In this document: positions 1 to 9,377 of the stretch, in pieces
Position numbering within the stretch: position 1 is the first letter of the stretch
How the letters are laid out: each line of letters opens with the position of its first letter
Assembly (NCBI RefSeq): GCF_014647975.1
Contig: NZ_BMQF01000009.1
Location: forward strand, 227,205-291,204
Source of the DNA: Streptomyces fumigatiscleroticus
Lineage (GTDB): Bacteria > Actinomycetota > Actinomycetes > Streptomycetales > Streptomycetaceae
DNA length: 64,000 nucleotides
Direction: 5' to 3'
The notes under the pieces: generated by a model
The model's input: the letters and a program-made list of their open reading frames with translations, nothing else
What the model was told of the DNA's origin: nothing
Database searches by the model: none
Made by a program: the position numbers and the translations under genes

Positions 1-323
1 CTCCGACGGGCGGTTCGTCACTGCGGGGGAAACCCATCATGTACGGATCCGGGAGCACGACGGCGGGCTCGACCGTGTTGTGCGCGGCGGGGCCCACCCG
101 AGCGCTGGCCACCGCACCGGCACCGGACGGCTGTCATGTGTTTCTCGCGAGCGAACTCGGCGGGCTCTCGGCGTGGTGGGTTCCGGCTCGTTGCGTGCGG
201 GTGCGCGGCAGTGCAGCTGCCCGCTGCGGCGGGGTTCGCTCGCCGGCCGCGTCCGCGCCTCCGCCGCGCTCCGGGTGCCCGAGCCGGGCGGAACCCGCCG
301 CGGGGATCCGGCCGACTGGCCGT

Positions 324-1610
324 CTATTCGGCCTGGTTGACGACGCCCTTGCAGGCCGGAGTGTTGTCGTTGACGCCGGGCTTGGCCGCTGCCTTGACGG
401 TGTTGAAGTTGGTTACGTAGGCATCGTGGGCCGTCGAGTCGTCGACCTTCAGCAGTGCTTCGTCGTTCTCCCGCAGAGCCGGACCGCTGTAGTTGTGGCT
501 GCCCGTCCACAGGACCTTGTTCACCGCGCCGTCGTATTTGCCGTCGATCAGGAGGTACTTGCTGTGCACGATGCGGGCGGCGGTGGCGGGGTTGTCGTCG
601 TGGTCGTCGTAGTAGCAGACGGGCGAGAACCCCGAGACCGAGTGGAGCGTCTCCCAGGTGCCGGCGGATCCGGAGCTGTCCTTGCTGTCGGTGGAGGTGT
701 ACACGAGCTCCACCGAGCAGCCCGCCTTCTTCAGTTCGACCAGCTTGTCGGCCACGCCCTGCCGGGTGAACTTGAACATGGCGACCCTGACCTTGGTGTG
801 CTTGGTCGCACCGTCCTGGGTGTAGGTGCAGGTGACGTTGTCGAGGGTGTTCCAGATGGTGTCGGTGGAGTTGCCGGTGCCCGGGTAGTACGGGAAGAAG
901 TAGGCCTTGTACGGGCTCCAGGCGCTGGAGGTGTAGCGCCAGTTCTCCCAGTCCTTGCCGACGAGGGCGGAGAAGTATCCGCTGTAGGCGTTGTAGATGC
1001 CGGTGTTGTAGGCGACGACGTAGGCGTCGTTCCAGAATGCGCTGTACGCCGACGGCGACATGTTGGAAGACGTCTGGAGCACGACGTCCGATGCCCCGTC
1101 GACCTGCGAGAACAACCAGAACTTGTTGTGGTTGATGGATGCGCCGAACTCCGGTCGGCCGAGGCAGGACTTGCCTTCCGGACACAGCGTGACGAACGAT
1201 TTCTGTGTGCTGTCGGTTCCGAGAGCGTCGCGCAGTATGCCGTAGCTGGCGTCGCTGGGGCGTGAACTGACGGTGGATTCGTCCAGCACCATCTGTACGT
1301 CGACACCCCGCTGGCGTGCGTCGGCGAGGGCCTGCGCCACTTCCCGGTCCCACAAGTGGTACAGCGCGACCTTGATCGACGAGCCCTCCGGGGCCGATCC
1401 CACGTAGGTCAGTATCTTGGTGCGGATGGTGTTCTGCTCCGCGGCCGTACCGAGCGGGTTGTTGAAGAGGGGGCCGGACTGCTCGACGCCCAACGGTGTC
1501 ACGCCGGCCTCGGCGCCCGCGGCCGTCGTCGGTGACAGCCCGACCGTCAGCAGCGACACCGCCGCAGCGACCGCTCCGGCCGCGGTCTTCCCGCGTGCAC
1601 CAGGGCGCAT
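324..1610 (-). CDS. Secreted phospholipase D-like protein
   Basis: 428 aa. Residues 1-33 are a signal peptide (basic start, hydrophobic core, TTAAGA-like cleavage region), so the protein is exported. Two PLD-type HxK motifs are visible: HNKFWLF at 161-167, where the usual Asp of HxKxxxxD is Ser, and HSKYLLID at 349-356, which is canonical, followed by GSHNYSG at 370-376. Two such motifs form one active site in the PLD superfamily, so phosphodiester hydrolysis of lipids or nucleic acids is likely; the substrate cannot be told from sequence. Cys residues at 143, 149, 261, 298, 332 and 420 fit an oxidised extracellular protein. It is transcribed divergently from the RHS gene. Confidence is high for the superfamily and low for the substrate. 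Confidence 0.88.
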   Translation of the reverse strand: MRPGARGKTAAGAVAAAVSLLTVGLSPTTAAGAEAGVTPLGVEQSGPLFNNPLGTAAEQNTIRTKILTYVGSAPEGSSIKVALYHLWDREVAQALADARQRGVDVQMVLDESTVSSRPSDASYGILRDALGTDSTQKSFVTLCPEGKSCLGRPEFGASINHNKFWLFSQVDGASDVVLQTSSNMSPSAYSAFWNDAYVVAYNTGIYNAYSGYFSALVGKDWENWRYTSSAWSPYKAYFFPYYPGTGNSTDTIWNTLDNVTCTYTQDGATKHTKVRVAMFKFTRQGVADKLVELKKAGCSVELVYTSTDSKDSSGSAGTWETLHSVSGFSPVCYYDDHDDNPATAARIVHSKYLLIDGKYDGAVNKVLWTGSHNYSGPALRENDEALLKVDDSTAHDAYVTNFNTVKAAAKPGVNDNTPACKGVVNQAE

Positions 1611-1871
1611 GGGTTCCCCTCCCGTGTGGTGAGCACGCTGTCCTCTTCCTGTGGGACGGCTGTGCGATTGGGGGGATCATGACAGACGTTGCAGCTGTGC
1701 ACCAGCCTCAACCGGAACCGCGTAAGTCACATCTGTGCTGCATCATTTGACCTCGACCGGCCCGCGTCCGTCTGTGTAGCGTCGTGGGCCGGTGTGCCGA
1801 GTCCATGACATCTCCCGGTGAACAGTGGATGTGTCCCGCACACCCAGAAGCTGACATGTGGGGGAAGTCTC

Positions 1872-4800
1872 TTGACCCTGAGACGAAAAGCCGTCGCTCT
1901 GACGACGGTCAAACTGATGCTGGCGGGGATGATCTCGTCAGTCGTCCTGGCGCCCGCGGCAGCCATCGCCGCGGACGGCCGGCCCAGCGTTCCGGGCCGT
2001 TCGACGGGGGCGGCACTCTCGCAGCCCGCGGAGCCGGGCATGGCCGGCGCACCGAAGGTGACCTGGCCGCAGGCCCGGTCGGCGACGGTCGACGTACCCG
2101 CGGCCGGCTCGGCGCCTCGCAGGATGACCGCCGACGAGGCTTCAGGGGCACGGTCGGCCGATGCTCCCTCCGTGGTGTCCATCGGTGCCGCGTCCGCGTC
2201 GGCACCGAAGACGGCCGTCGGACCCGTGATCTCCTCGCCGGCCTCGGTGCGTGTGGAGGTCCTGGACCGCAAGGCCGTGGCGCCCGTGGGCGGTGTCGGC
2301 ATGGGGCTGAAGGTGATGCGGCAGGACGGAGCTCCGTCCGCCGGTACCGTCACCGCGACCCTGGACTATTCGGGCTTCGCCCACGCCTACGGCGGTGACT
2401 TCGCCTCGCGCCTGCGCCTGGTCGAGTACCCGGCCTGTGCCCTGACCACCCCGCACAAGAAGGGGTGCGCCGAAGCCCGAACCGTCGCCGGGCAGCGGAA
2501 CGATGTGCAGTCCGGCAAACTGACCGCGCCGGTGCAGGCTGCCCCGGACGCGTCCACGGCCCGCCTGATGGCGGCTCCCGCCGTCTACGCGCTCGCCTCG
2601 GGATCGTCCTCGGACGCGGGTGACTACCGCGCGACCGCCGTCAAACCGTCGGGCAAGTGGGACGTCGCCCTGTCCTCGGGAGCGTTCACCTACTCGGTGC
2701 CCATCGAGGTGCCGCAGCCGCCCATGGGCATGGCACCCGATCTGTCACTGTCCTACAACTCCCAGAGCGTCGACGGCCGCACCTCGGCCTCCAACAACCA
2801 GGCCTCGTGGGTCGGTATGGGCTGGGACCTCAACGTGGGCGCCATCGAGCGCCGCTACATCAACTGTGCCGACGACGGGCACAAGACCTTCGGCGACCTG
2901 TGCTGGGACTCTCCCAACTCCACGTCGGACCCCAACGGAGCCGTCTACACCATCCAGTTGGACGGTGTCTCCTCGGACCTCATCCAGGACGGCACCGGCA
3001 CCGGGTCCTTCCGCATCAAGGACGACCCCGGCTGGCGGGTGCAGAAGCTCAACGGCGGCTACGGGTCGGACAACACCGACGAGTACTGGGTGGTCACCAA
3101 GCAGGACGGCACCCGCTACTACTTCGGATGGGGCCGTACCGAGCGGTTGAACCTGGACAACGCGCGGGAGAAGACGAACTCCGTGCTCACCGTCCCGGTC
3201 ATCGGCGACGACGAGGGCGAGCCCTGCCACGGCTCCTACCCCGAGCCCTGCAAGCAGGCCTGGCGCTGGAGCCTGGACCGGGTCGTCACCCCCAACGAGG
3301 TGGAGAACTCCTACTTCTACAACAAGGAGACGAACTACTACCGCTCGGTCGCCGCGGCGGACAAGGCACGCGGCTACGACGCCGGGTCCTACCTCTCCCG
3401 GATCGACTACGGCTGGTCCTCGCAGATCTCCGGCGCCCAGCTCCCCGCCATGATCGACTTCCAGCACGTCAACCGCTGCGTGGAACGCATGACGGAGAAG
3501 GACCCGCTCAACAACACCGCGCCCGACTGTCCCACCATCGACGCCAAGCCCGAGTCCTACCCCGACGTGCCCGTCGACCTGATCTGCGACGGCCCCGAGG
3601 ACGGCGAGACCTGCGCCGGCAAGACGTACTACCCCACGTTCTTCCAGCGCGACATGCTGTGGGACATCGACATCCACGTCCGCGACACCAACACCTCCGG
3701 CTGGGACCTGGTCAAGCAGTACCAGTTCAAGTACTCCCTGATGAACCCCTCGGGCTCGGTGGGCGACCAGCTCTGGCTGGACTACATCCAGCGGCGGGGC
3801 TACTCCGGTGACGACATCGACATGCCGACCATCAACTTCAACGGTGAGTGGCAGGACAACAAGGTCGGCAGCGGGGAGCTGAACTTCCGCCGCGTCAACA
3901 AGATCTTCACCGACGCCGGCTCCACCGTGACGGCCACCTACGGTCACGCCACCGACGAAGGCGGCACCGTCGACCGGACCTGTCCCGAAAGCGGCGCGCC
4001 CTCCCAGTCGGACAACCACTACGAGTGCTTCTGGCAGAAGTGGGTCCCGGAAGGAGCGGACGACGAGCGCACCGGCTGGTTCAAGAAGTTCGTCACCAAA
4101 CGCGTCCAGGTGGACCCGGGCAAGGCCAACGACGGCGCCCCGGCCATGATCACCGACTACGAGTACGACGGAGCCCCGGGCTGGCGCTACACCGACGACC
4201 CCCTGGTCGACGACGACGACGAGACGTGGTCGGACTGGCGCGGCTATGCCAAGGTGCTCGTCACCACGGGCGCCAACGAGAACAAGCACTCCACCTATCA
4301 CTGGCTCTACCGTGGTTTGGACGGCGGCCGGACCTCCAAGACCGACGCCTCCAAGACGGCGAGCGTCAAGGTCGCCGACTCCGACGACAAGGAGTGGACC
4401 GACAGCGCATGGCTGGCCGGCCAGACCCTGGAGACCTCCAGCCGCGACCACAACGGCGACTCCCAGGAGAGGGAGTGGCACGAGTACTGGTCGTACAACA
4501 CCGCCCAGTACACCGGCATGCCGGACGCCCGCATGGTGCGGGAGGACAAGGTCCGCACCCTGGAGAAGGTCACCAACTCCGCCGACGGCTCCGGCTGGCG
4601 TGAGCACATCGTCGAGACCGAGTTCGACAGCTCCGAGAAGGCGTCCACCGTCTTCGGCCTGCCGATGCGCGTCGACGACTGGGGTGAGACCGATGTCTCG
4701 GACAACAGCTGTACCGAGTACGGCCGCGCCTACAACACCGACGACCTGACCGACGACAGCGACGGCGCCAAGCGCTGGATGGTCTACCAGGACGACGAGC

Positions 4801-7800
4801 GTCACTACAGCGTCTCCTGTAGCGCCGTGGCGGACGACGAGACCGCCGGCACTCCCGCCGCCCACATGGACAAGCGGGTCACCACGTTCTACGACGGTGC
4901 CCTGTCCTTCGCCGAGAACGACAAGGCGCTGGTCGACGGCAACGCGACCGAGGTGCGCACTTACACCTCCGAGACCGCCTGGCACACGATGAAGGCCCAG
5001 TTCGACGCGGCGGGCCGGCAGACCAAGACGTGGGACGGCAAGAACCAGGCCACCACCATCGCCTACAGACCGCAGACCTCCTGGCCGGTGGACGGGATCA
5101 CCACCACCACACCCGATCCCGACGGGTCCGGCCCCGGCGTGCCCCTGACCACGACCCGGTACCTGTCGCGCTTCTGGGGCGAGGCATGGAAGACGGTGGA
5201 CGCCAACGGCAACGCCACCCAGCTCGTCTACGACGCGGTGGGACGGCTGTCGAAGGTCTTCAAGCCCAGTGAAGCGGCGAACTATCCGGACGGAACCGCC
5301 TCGATGACCTTCGAGTACCAGGTTCCGGTGGCGACGTCGGAGACCGGCGTGCCGCGGGTGGCCACCGGCGACCCCGTGCGCACCACGACCCGGGTGCTCC
5401 AGTCGGGCACGACCTACCTGGCGTCCTACAGCTACAGTGACGGCCTTGGCCGCGAGCGCGAGAAGCAGACCGTCGCCCCCGACGGAACGGGGCGGGACGT
5501 CCAGGTCACCCGTTACGACTCCTCGGGCAACGTGGCCGGCACCTCCGCCGTGTTCTACAACAGCGGGACCGCCGGCTCCGGACCGGTCAACCCGGCCGTC
5601 GCCGCCATTCCTTCCTACACCGACGTCAAGAACGACTGGGCGGGACGCACCATCCTCTCCCAGGTGCAGGCCAAGGGCGTGGTACAGGCCTCGAACAAGA
5701 CGGTCACGCAGTACCAGGGTGCCGACGAGGTCACCGTGTTCCCGCCGGTCGGCAGCCCCACCAAGACGGTGCGGGACGCCTTCGGCCTCACCACCAAGGT
5801 GGTGGAGAACCTGGGAGCCCAGCAGTTCACCACCACGTACGAGTACACGCGCAAGGGCCAGCTCAAGTACGTCCACGACTCGGCGGGCAACACCAGCCAC
5901 TACGCCTACGACTGGGCCAACGAGCGGGTCCTCAGCGAGGAGCCGGACGCCGGCCGGACCAGCACCGTCTTCGACGCCAACGGGCAGATCCAGACCATCA
6001 CCGACGGGCGCAACACCACCCTCACCTACGCCTACGACACCCTGAACCGTCCCACCACCGTCAAGCAGGGCGCGAGTGTGCTGACGGAGAAGACCTACGA
6101 CACGGCCACCCAGGGCAAGGGTCTGCTCGCCACCGCGACGAGCTACAGCGGCGGCAAGGCCTACACCTCGAGGGTCGACGGCTACGACGTGCGCGGGCGG
6201 GCGAGTGCCAAGACGTTCGTGATGCCCGACGACGGGTCCGGACTCGCGGGCTCCTACCAGACCAAGTACCACTACGACCTGGCCGACCACGTCACGGCCG
6301 TGGACTACCCGGCGCTCGGCGGCCTGCCCGCCGAGACCGTCACCACGACCTACAAGGGCGGACGGGCCACCACCGTCTCCAGCCCGCTCGCCACCTATGT
6401 CGCCGACGTCGGCTACGACGACAACGGCCGCCTGGCCTCGCGGAGCCTGGGCACCGCGGGAGCCGGTACCAGCGTCGTGCGCCGCTTCGGCTACGAGGAC
6501 GCCAACGGCTCCGGCTGGCTGAAGAGCATCACCACGGAGACCACCGCCGGCGGCACCACCAAGACGGTGCAGAACGACACCTACACCCGCAACAGCGGCG
6601 GACAGGTCACCGCCCTGCGGGAGGGATCCGACAACCAGCAGCAGTGCTTCACCTACGACGACCTGCGCAGACTCACCGGGGCCTGGACCACCGCCTCGAC
6701 CACCTGCACCACCACACCGGCGTCGGACTTCGCCGGCCCCGACCCCTACCAGAGCAGCTACACCTACGACCGGATCGGCAACATCCAGTCGGTCACCGAC
6801 AAGGCATCCGCCTCGGCGGCCGCCGTCACCAGCGACTACACGTACCCCGGCTACAGCGCCGACGAAGCCACCTACACTCCTGACCAGCCCCGCCCGCACG
6901 CCGTCACCGGCGTGACGCGCGGCAACGGCGGCAGCGACACCTACAGCTACAACGGCGCCGGCCAGATGACCGGCCGCACCGTCGGCTCCGTCTCCTCCGT
7001 CCTGGAATGGGACCCGATGGGACACCTGGCCAAGGTGACGCAGAAGAAGACGGGCGGGGACGAGGTCTCCACCTATGTCTACGACGCCGAGGGCAACCCC
7101 GTCGTCCGCAGCACACCGAAGGAGAAGGTCCTCTACCTGGAGGGACACGAACTCCACCGCACCGACAAGACCCGCGCGACCAGGTACTACGCCGTGGACG
7201 GCAACAGCGTCGCCATGCGCACCGCCTCCGATTCCGACCCGAACGGCAAGCTCACCTGGCTGCTCTCCGACGCACAGGCCTCCACGCAGCTGATGATCAC
7301 AGCGGTCGGCGGCGTGGTGCTCCGACGGCGCACCACACCCTTCGGAAAGCAGCGCGGCACCACGGCGAACCTGCCGGCCGAGACGGACCGCGGATTCGTC
7401 GGCAAGGCCGAGGACGACAGCACCGGACTGTCCCTGATGGGAGCACGCGTCTACGATCCGAGCCTCGCCCGGTTCCTCAGCACCGACCCCGTCACCACAC
7501 CGGAGCAGCCGCAGACCCTCAACCTCTACAGTTACGCCCGCAACAACCCGGTCAACCTCACGGACTCGACCGGCCTGTACTCCTGGGACGACTTCGGCGA
7601 CGACATCAAGAGCACCGGCAAGGTGGTCTTCGCCGCCGCGTGGACGCAGACGGTGGACGCCGTGGGACACGGTGTGGGCAACAGTCTGAAGGCCGTGGAC
7701 ACCCTCGTCGACGTGCCCGACCCGATCGCCAACTACGTCGCCGGGCCGCCGGACGACCCGAACGCCCTCCGTATCGGCTGGGAGTGGGCCACCGACACCG

Positions 7801-8399
7801 GTCCGCGCCACCGTGATCTGACGGGCAACGACCGCTTCACCAAGACACTCAAGACACACGCACATGTCAAGGAGACGCGGACCAAGATCGCTCAGGACCT
7901 GCGCTCCGGGAAGCTGAAGGCCGGAAACGCAGGGTTCAGCGATTACGGTCTGGGCGGCCCCATCAAGGACAGCATCGGCAAGCTCTACAGCGACTTCACC
8001 GGAAACCTCTCAGCCGCCTTCCTCGGCTCGTACACCCTCAAGTACAAGGTGACGTCCGTGGACAAGGCGGAAGGCACGGCCCGCGTCCGCTTCACCGTGA
8101 AGAACAACAGTACGATCAACTCCGCCACCCACGTCGGAGGGATCGGCTACACCGACTGGTGGGACAAGAACATCGCTGAACCGCTCAACAACGAGCTGTT
8201 CAAAAAGGGAGTGATGTCCAAGAGAAGCCAGACGATCACCTGGACGGAGACCATCCACTATGGTTCCTCCAGTTCCGTCGCAACCGGCGGCGGCGGCGGA
8301 GGCGGCGGCGGCCACGGAGGCGGCGGAGGCGGAGGCGGCCTGTCCCTGTCCGCCATGCTGTCCTCCATCCTCATCTGGTTGCTCGGCATCTTCTTCTAG
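1872..8399 (+). CDS. Giant RHS/YD-repeat secreted protein with C-terminal variable domain
   Basis: About 2175 aa. I prefer the TTG at 1872 because a GGGGGAAG ribosome site lies 6 nt upstream and the product then begins MTLRRK plus a hydrophobic signal peptide; an ATG at 1818 is in frame but has no signal-like start. The first ~1000 residues form an SpvB/RHS-type beta-rich N-terminus, followed by many YD repeats (TYAYD, YTYDRIG, YVYDAEG). The RHS core ends near MGARVYDPSLARFLSTDP and NLYSYARNNPVNLTDSTGL (about 7434-7578). The last ~270 residues are a non-repeat tip ending in a glycine/histidine-rich stretch (8285-8340) and a hydrophobic segment (LSAMLSSILIWLLGIFF). In polymorphic toxins this position carries the effector, but I recognise no catalytic motif, so the toxic role is inference. 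Confidence 0.9.
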   Translation: MTLRRKAVALTTVKLMLAGMISSVVLAPAAAIAADGRPSVPGRSTGAALSQPAEPGMAGAPKVTWPQARSATVDVPAAGSAPRRMTADEASGARSADAPSVVSIGAASASAPKTAVGPVISSPASVRVEVLDRKAVAPVGGVGMGLKVMRQDGAPSAGTVTATLDYSGFAHAYGGDFASRLRLVEYPACALTTPHKKGCAEARTVAGQRNDVQSGKLTAPVQAAPDASTARLMAAPAVYALASGSSSDAGDYRATAVKPSGKWDVALSSGAFTYSVPIEVPQPPMGMAPDLSLSYNSQSVDGRTSASNNQASWVGMGWDLNVGAIERRYINCADDGHKTFGDLCWDSPNSTSDPNGAVYTIQLDGVSSDLIQDGTGTGSFRIKDDPGWRVQKLNGGYGSDNTDEYWVVTKQDGTRYYFGWGRTERLNLDNAREKTNSVLTVPVIGDDEGEPCHGSYPEPCKQAWRWSLDRVVTPNEVENSYFYNKETNYYRSVAAADKARGYDAGSYLSRIDYGWSSQISGAQLPAMIDFQHVNRCVERMTEKDPLNNTAPDCPTIDAKPESYPDVPVDLICDGPEDGETCAGKTYYPTFFQRDMLWDIDIHVRDTNTSGWDLVKQYQFKYSLMNPSGSVGDQLWLDYIQRRGYSGDDIDMPTINFNGEWQDNKVGSGELNFRRVNKIFTDAGSTVTATYGHATDEGGTVDRTCPESGAPSQSDNHYECFWQKWVPEGADDERTGWFKKFVTKRVQVDPGKANDGAPAMITDYEYDGAPGWRYTDDPLVDDDDETWSDWRGYAKVLVTTGANENKHSTYHWLYRGLDGGRTSKTDASKTASVKVADSDDKEWTDSAWLAGQTLETSSRDHNGDSQEREWHEYWSYNTAQYTGMPDARMVREDKVRTLEKVTNSADGSGWREHIVETEFDSSEKASTVFGLPMRVDDWGETDVSDNSCTEYGRAYNTDDLTDDSDGAKRWMVYQDDERHYSVSCSAVADDETAGTPAAHMDKRVTTFYDGALSFAENDKALVDGNATEVRTYTSETAWHTMKAQFDAAGRQTKTWDGKNQATTIAYRPQTSWPVDGITTTTPDPDGSGPGVPLTTTRYLSRFWGEAWKTVDANGNATQLVYDAVGRLSKVFKPSEAANYPDGTASMTFEYQVPVATSETGVPRVATGDPVRTTTRVLQSGTTYLASYSYSDGLGREREKQTVAPDGTGRDVQVTRYDSSGNVAGTSAVFYNSGTAGSGPVNPAVAAIPSYTDVKNDWAGRTILSQVQAKGVVQASNKTVTQYQGADEVTVFPPVGSPTKTVRDAFGLTTKVVENLGAQQFTTTYEYTRKGQLKYVHDSAGNTSHYAYDWANERVLSEEPDAGRTSTVFDANGQIQTITDGRNTTLTYAYDTLNRPTTVKQGASVLTEKTYDTATQGKGLLATATSYSGGKAYTSRVDGYDVRGRASAKTFVMPDDGSGLAGSYQTKYHYDLADHVTAVDYPALGGLPAETVTTTYKGGRATTVSSPLATYVADVGYDDNGRLASRSLGTAGAGTSVVRRFGYEDANGSGWLKSITTETTAGGTTKTVQNDTYTRNSGGQVTALREGSDNQQQCFTYDDLRRLTGAWTTASTTCTTTPASDFAGPDPYQSSYTYDRIGNIQSVTDKASASAAAVTSDYTYPGYSADEATYTPDQPRPHAVTGVTRGNGGSDTYSYNGAGQMTGRTVGSVSSVLEWDPMGHLAKVTQKKTGGDEVSTYVYDAEGNPVVRSTPKEKVLYLEGHELHRTDKTRATRYYAVDGNSVAMRTASDSDPNGKLTWLLSDAQASTQLMITAVGGVVLRRRTTPFGKQRGTTANLPAETDRGFVGKAEDDSTGLSLMGARVYDPSLARFLSTDPVTTPEQPQTLNLYSYARNNPVNLTDSTGLYSWDDFGDDIKSTGKVVFAAAWTQTVDAVGHGVGNSLKAVDTLVDVPDPIANYVAGPPDDPNALRIGWEWATDTGPRHRDLTGNDRFTKTLKTHAHVKETRTKIAQDLRSGKLKAGNAGFSDYGLGGPIKDSIGKLYSDFTGNLSAAFLGSYTLKYKVTSVDKAEGTARVRFTVKNNSTINSATHVGGIGYTDWWDKNIAEPLNNELFKKGVMSKRSQTITWTETIHYGSSSSVATGGGGGGGGGHGGGGGGGGLSLSAMLSSILIWLLGIFF

Positions 8400-8434
8400 C
8401 GCACAACAGATCAGCAGGAACGAATGAGGTACGG

Positions 8435-8845
8435 ATGAGACGGATGTCAGCCGGATGGACCGTCATGACGGTGGCGTGCACGGCTCTGCTCGTGTCGGTC
8501 ACCGGGTGCACGGACCAGGAGAACTCTTCGGCGTCCGTCTCATCCGCTGCCGTGATCGGCAACTGGAGCGGCGACTGCGGTGCCACCCTCGACATCGCGA
8601 AGGGCGGTCACTTCACCTTCGCCGACTTCCCGTCGGGAGAGGGTGCGCACGACGAGCGGCGCCTCAGCGGCGACGGCCGGTGGTACCTGTACCGCGGAGG
8701 GAAGGGCGCTCCGCCGCCGTCCCTCGACCTGAAGTACGACAACACCCTGCTCTCGCTGTATTTCACCCACTCGTCCGACGGCTCCCTCGCCGGGATGAGC
8801 TTCGAGGAGGAGGACCGGACCTGCTCGTTCACACGTGAGCGATAG
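8435..8845 (+). CDS. Small lipoprotein, possible partner/immunity protein of the RHS protein
   Basis: 136 aa starting at ATG 8435, 35 nt after the RHS stop and on the same strand, so probably co-transcribed. The N-terminus has a basic head, a hydrophobic stretch and a lipobox-like LVSVTGC, with Cys25 as the lipidated residue. The mature part has Trp/Cys/Gly positions (GNWSGDCG, GRWYLYRGG, DRTCSF) suggesting a small disulfide-linked beta-barrel anchored outside the membrane. Genes directly downstream of RHS toxins often encode immunity proteins, and lipoprotein immunities exist for extracellularly acting effectors. That role is inferred from position only. Confidence 0.75.
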   Translation: MRRMSAGWTVMTVACTALLVSVTGCTDQENSSASVSSAAVIGNWSGDCGATLDIAKGGHFTFADFPSGEGAHDERRLSGDGRWYLYRGGKGAPPPSLDLKYDNTLLSLYFTHSSDGSLAGMSFEEEDRTCSFTRER

Positions 8846-8939
8846 CGATACGTTACGTGCGGTGCGCCGAAGCGGGCAGTCTCCGGCGCCCCCACAAGGC
8901 GTGGAGGCCGACCGGGCACGTGGCCGCGGCGACGGTGCT

Positions 8940-9155
8940 GTGACCAGCCCGTCGCCGTCCTCCCTGGCCATCGGCATCGAAAGCCCGGTGGAGATGAGCC
9001 ACCGCCAGGCCGTGACACCCGACCGGCTGCGCGGACGGATGAACGCGACGATCCGCTCGATGAACTGGGGAACGGTCGCGGTGGGTGCGCCACTTGGCGG
9101 CATCCTCGCCGATCGGGTCGGCTATCGCTTCGCCCTGGGATCGGACTGTCCCAAG
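8940..9155 (+). pseudogene. MFS transporter C-terminal fragment
   Basis: The frame reads MSHRQAVTPDRLRGRMNATI then GAPLGGILADRVGYRFAL, a segment typical of the cytoplasmic loop and following helix of actinobacterial MFS permeases. There is no start, no upstream transporter and no downstream helices; the similarity stops near 9145. It stays in frame with the following M1 peptidase gene, so an automatic caller could produce a chimeric 685-residue protein. I read it as deletion debris. Confidence 0.7.
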
Positions 9156-9377
9156 CAGTCATCCAGGCACTCGCGCCGGCGGTTTCTGCTACCCGCAGGG
9201 CCCGTACAGCCGACGAGCTCGATTCCCCGACATCCGGCCTGGCACCTCACGGCACGGAAACCGCCGGCAGGAAACCAAGGTCCCCCGCACCTCCGCCTCC
9301 GTGGCCCTACCACGCCTCTGCGCCCGGCATCATCGTCATGGCGAAGGTACCGAAGTCCGGCGGAACAGGAGACGTAC

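Noticed and set aside
226..301. Imperfect inverted repeat downstream of the phospholipase gene as a terminator
   Set aside because: The arms have a mismatch and the loop exceeds 50 nt; too weak to call.
2745..7865. A 1706-residue frame antisense to the RHS gene
   Set aside because: Composition is Val/Gly/Arg-rich with no recognisable domain; it is the codon-bias shadow of the RHS gene.
8835..9377. Extending the M1 peptidase to a start at 8835
   Set aside because: The extra 181 residues are an MFS scrap and non-coding-like sequence, and the ATG at 9378 has a far better ribosome site.
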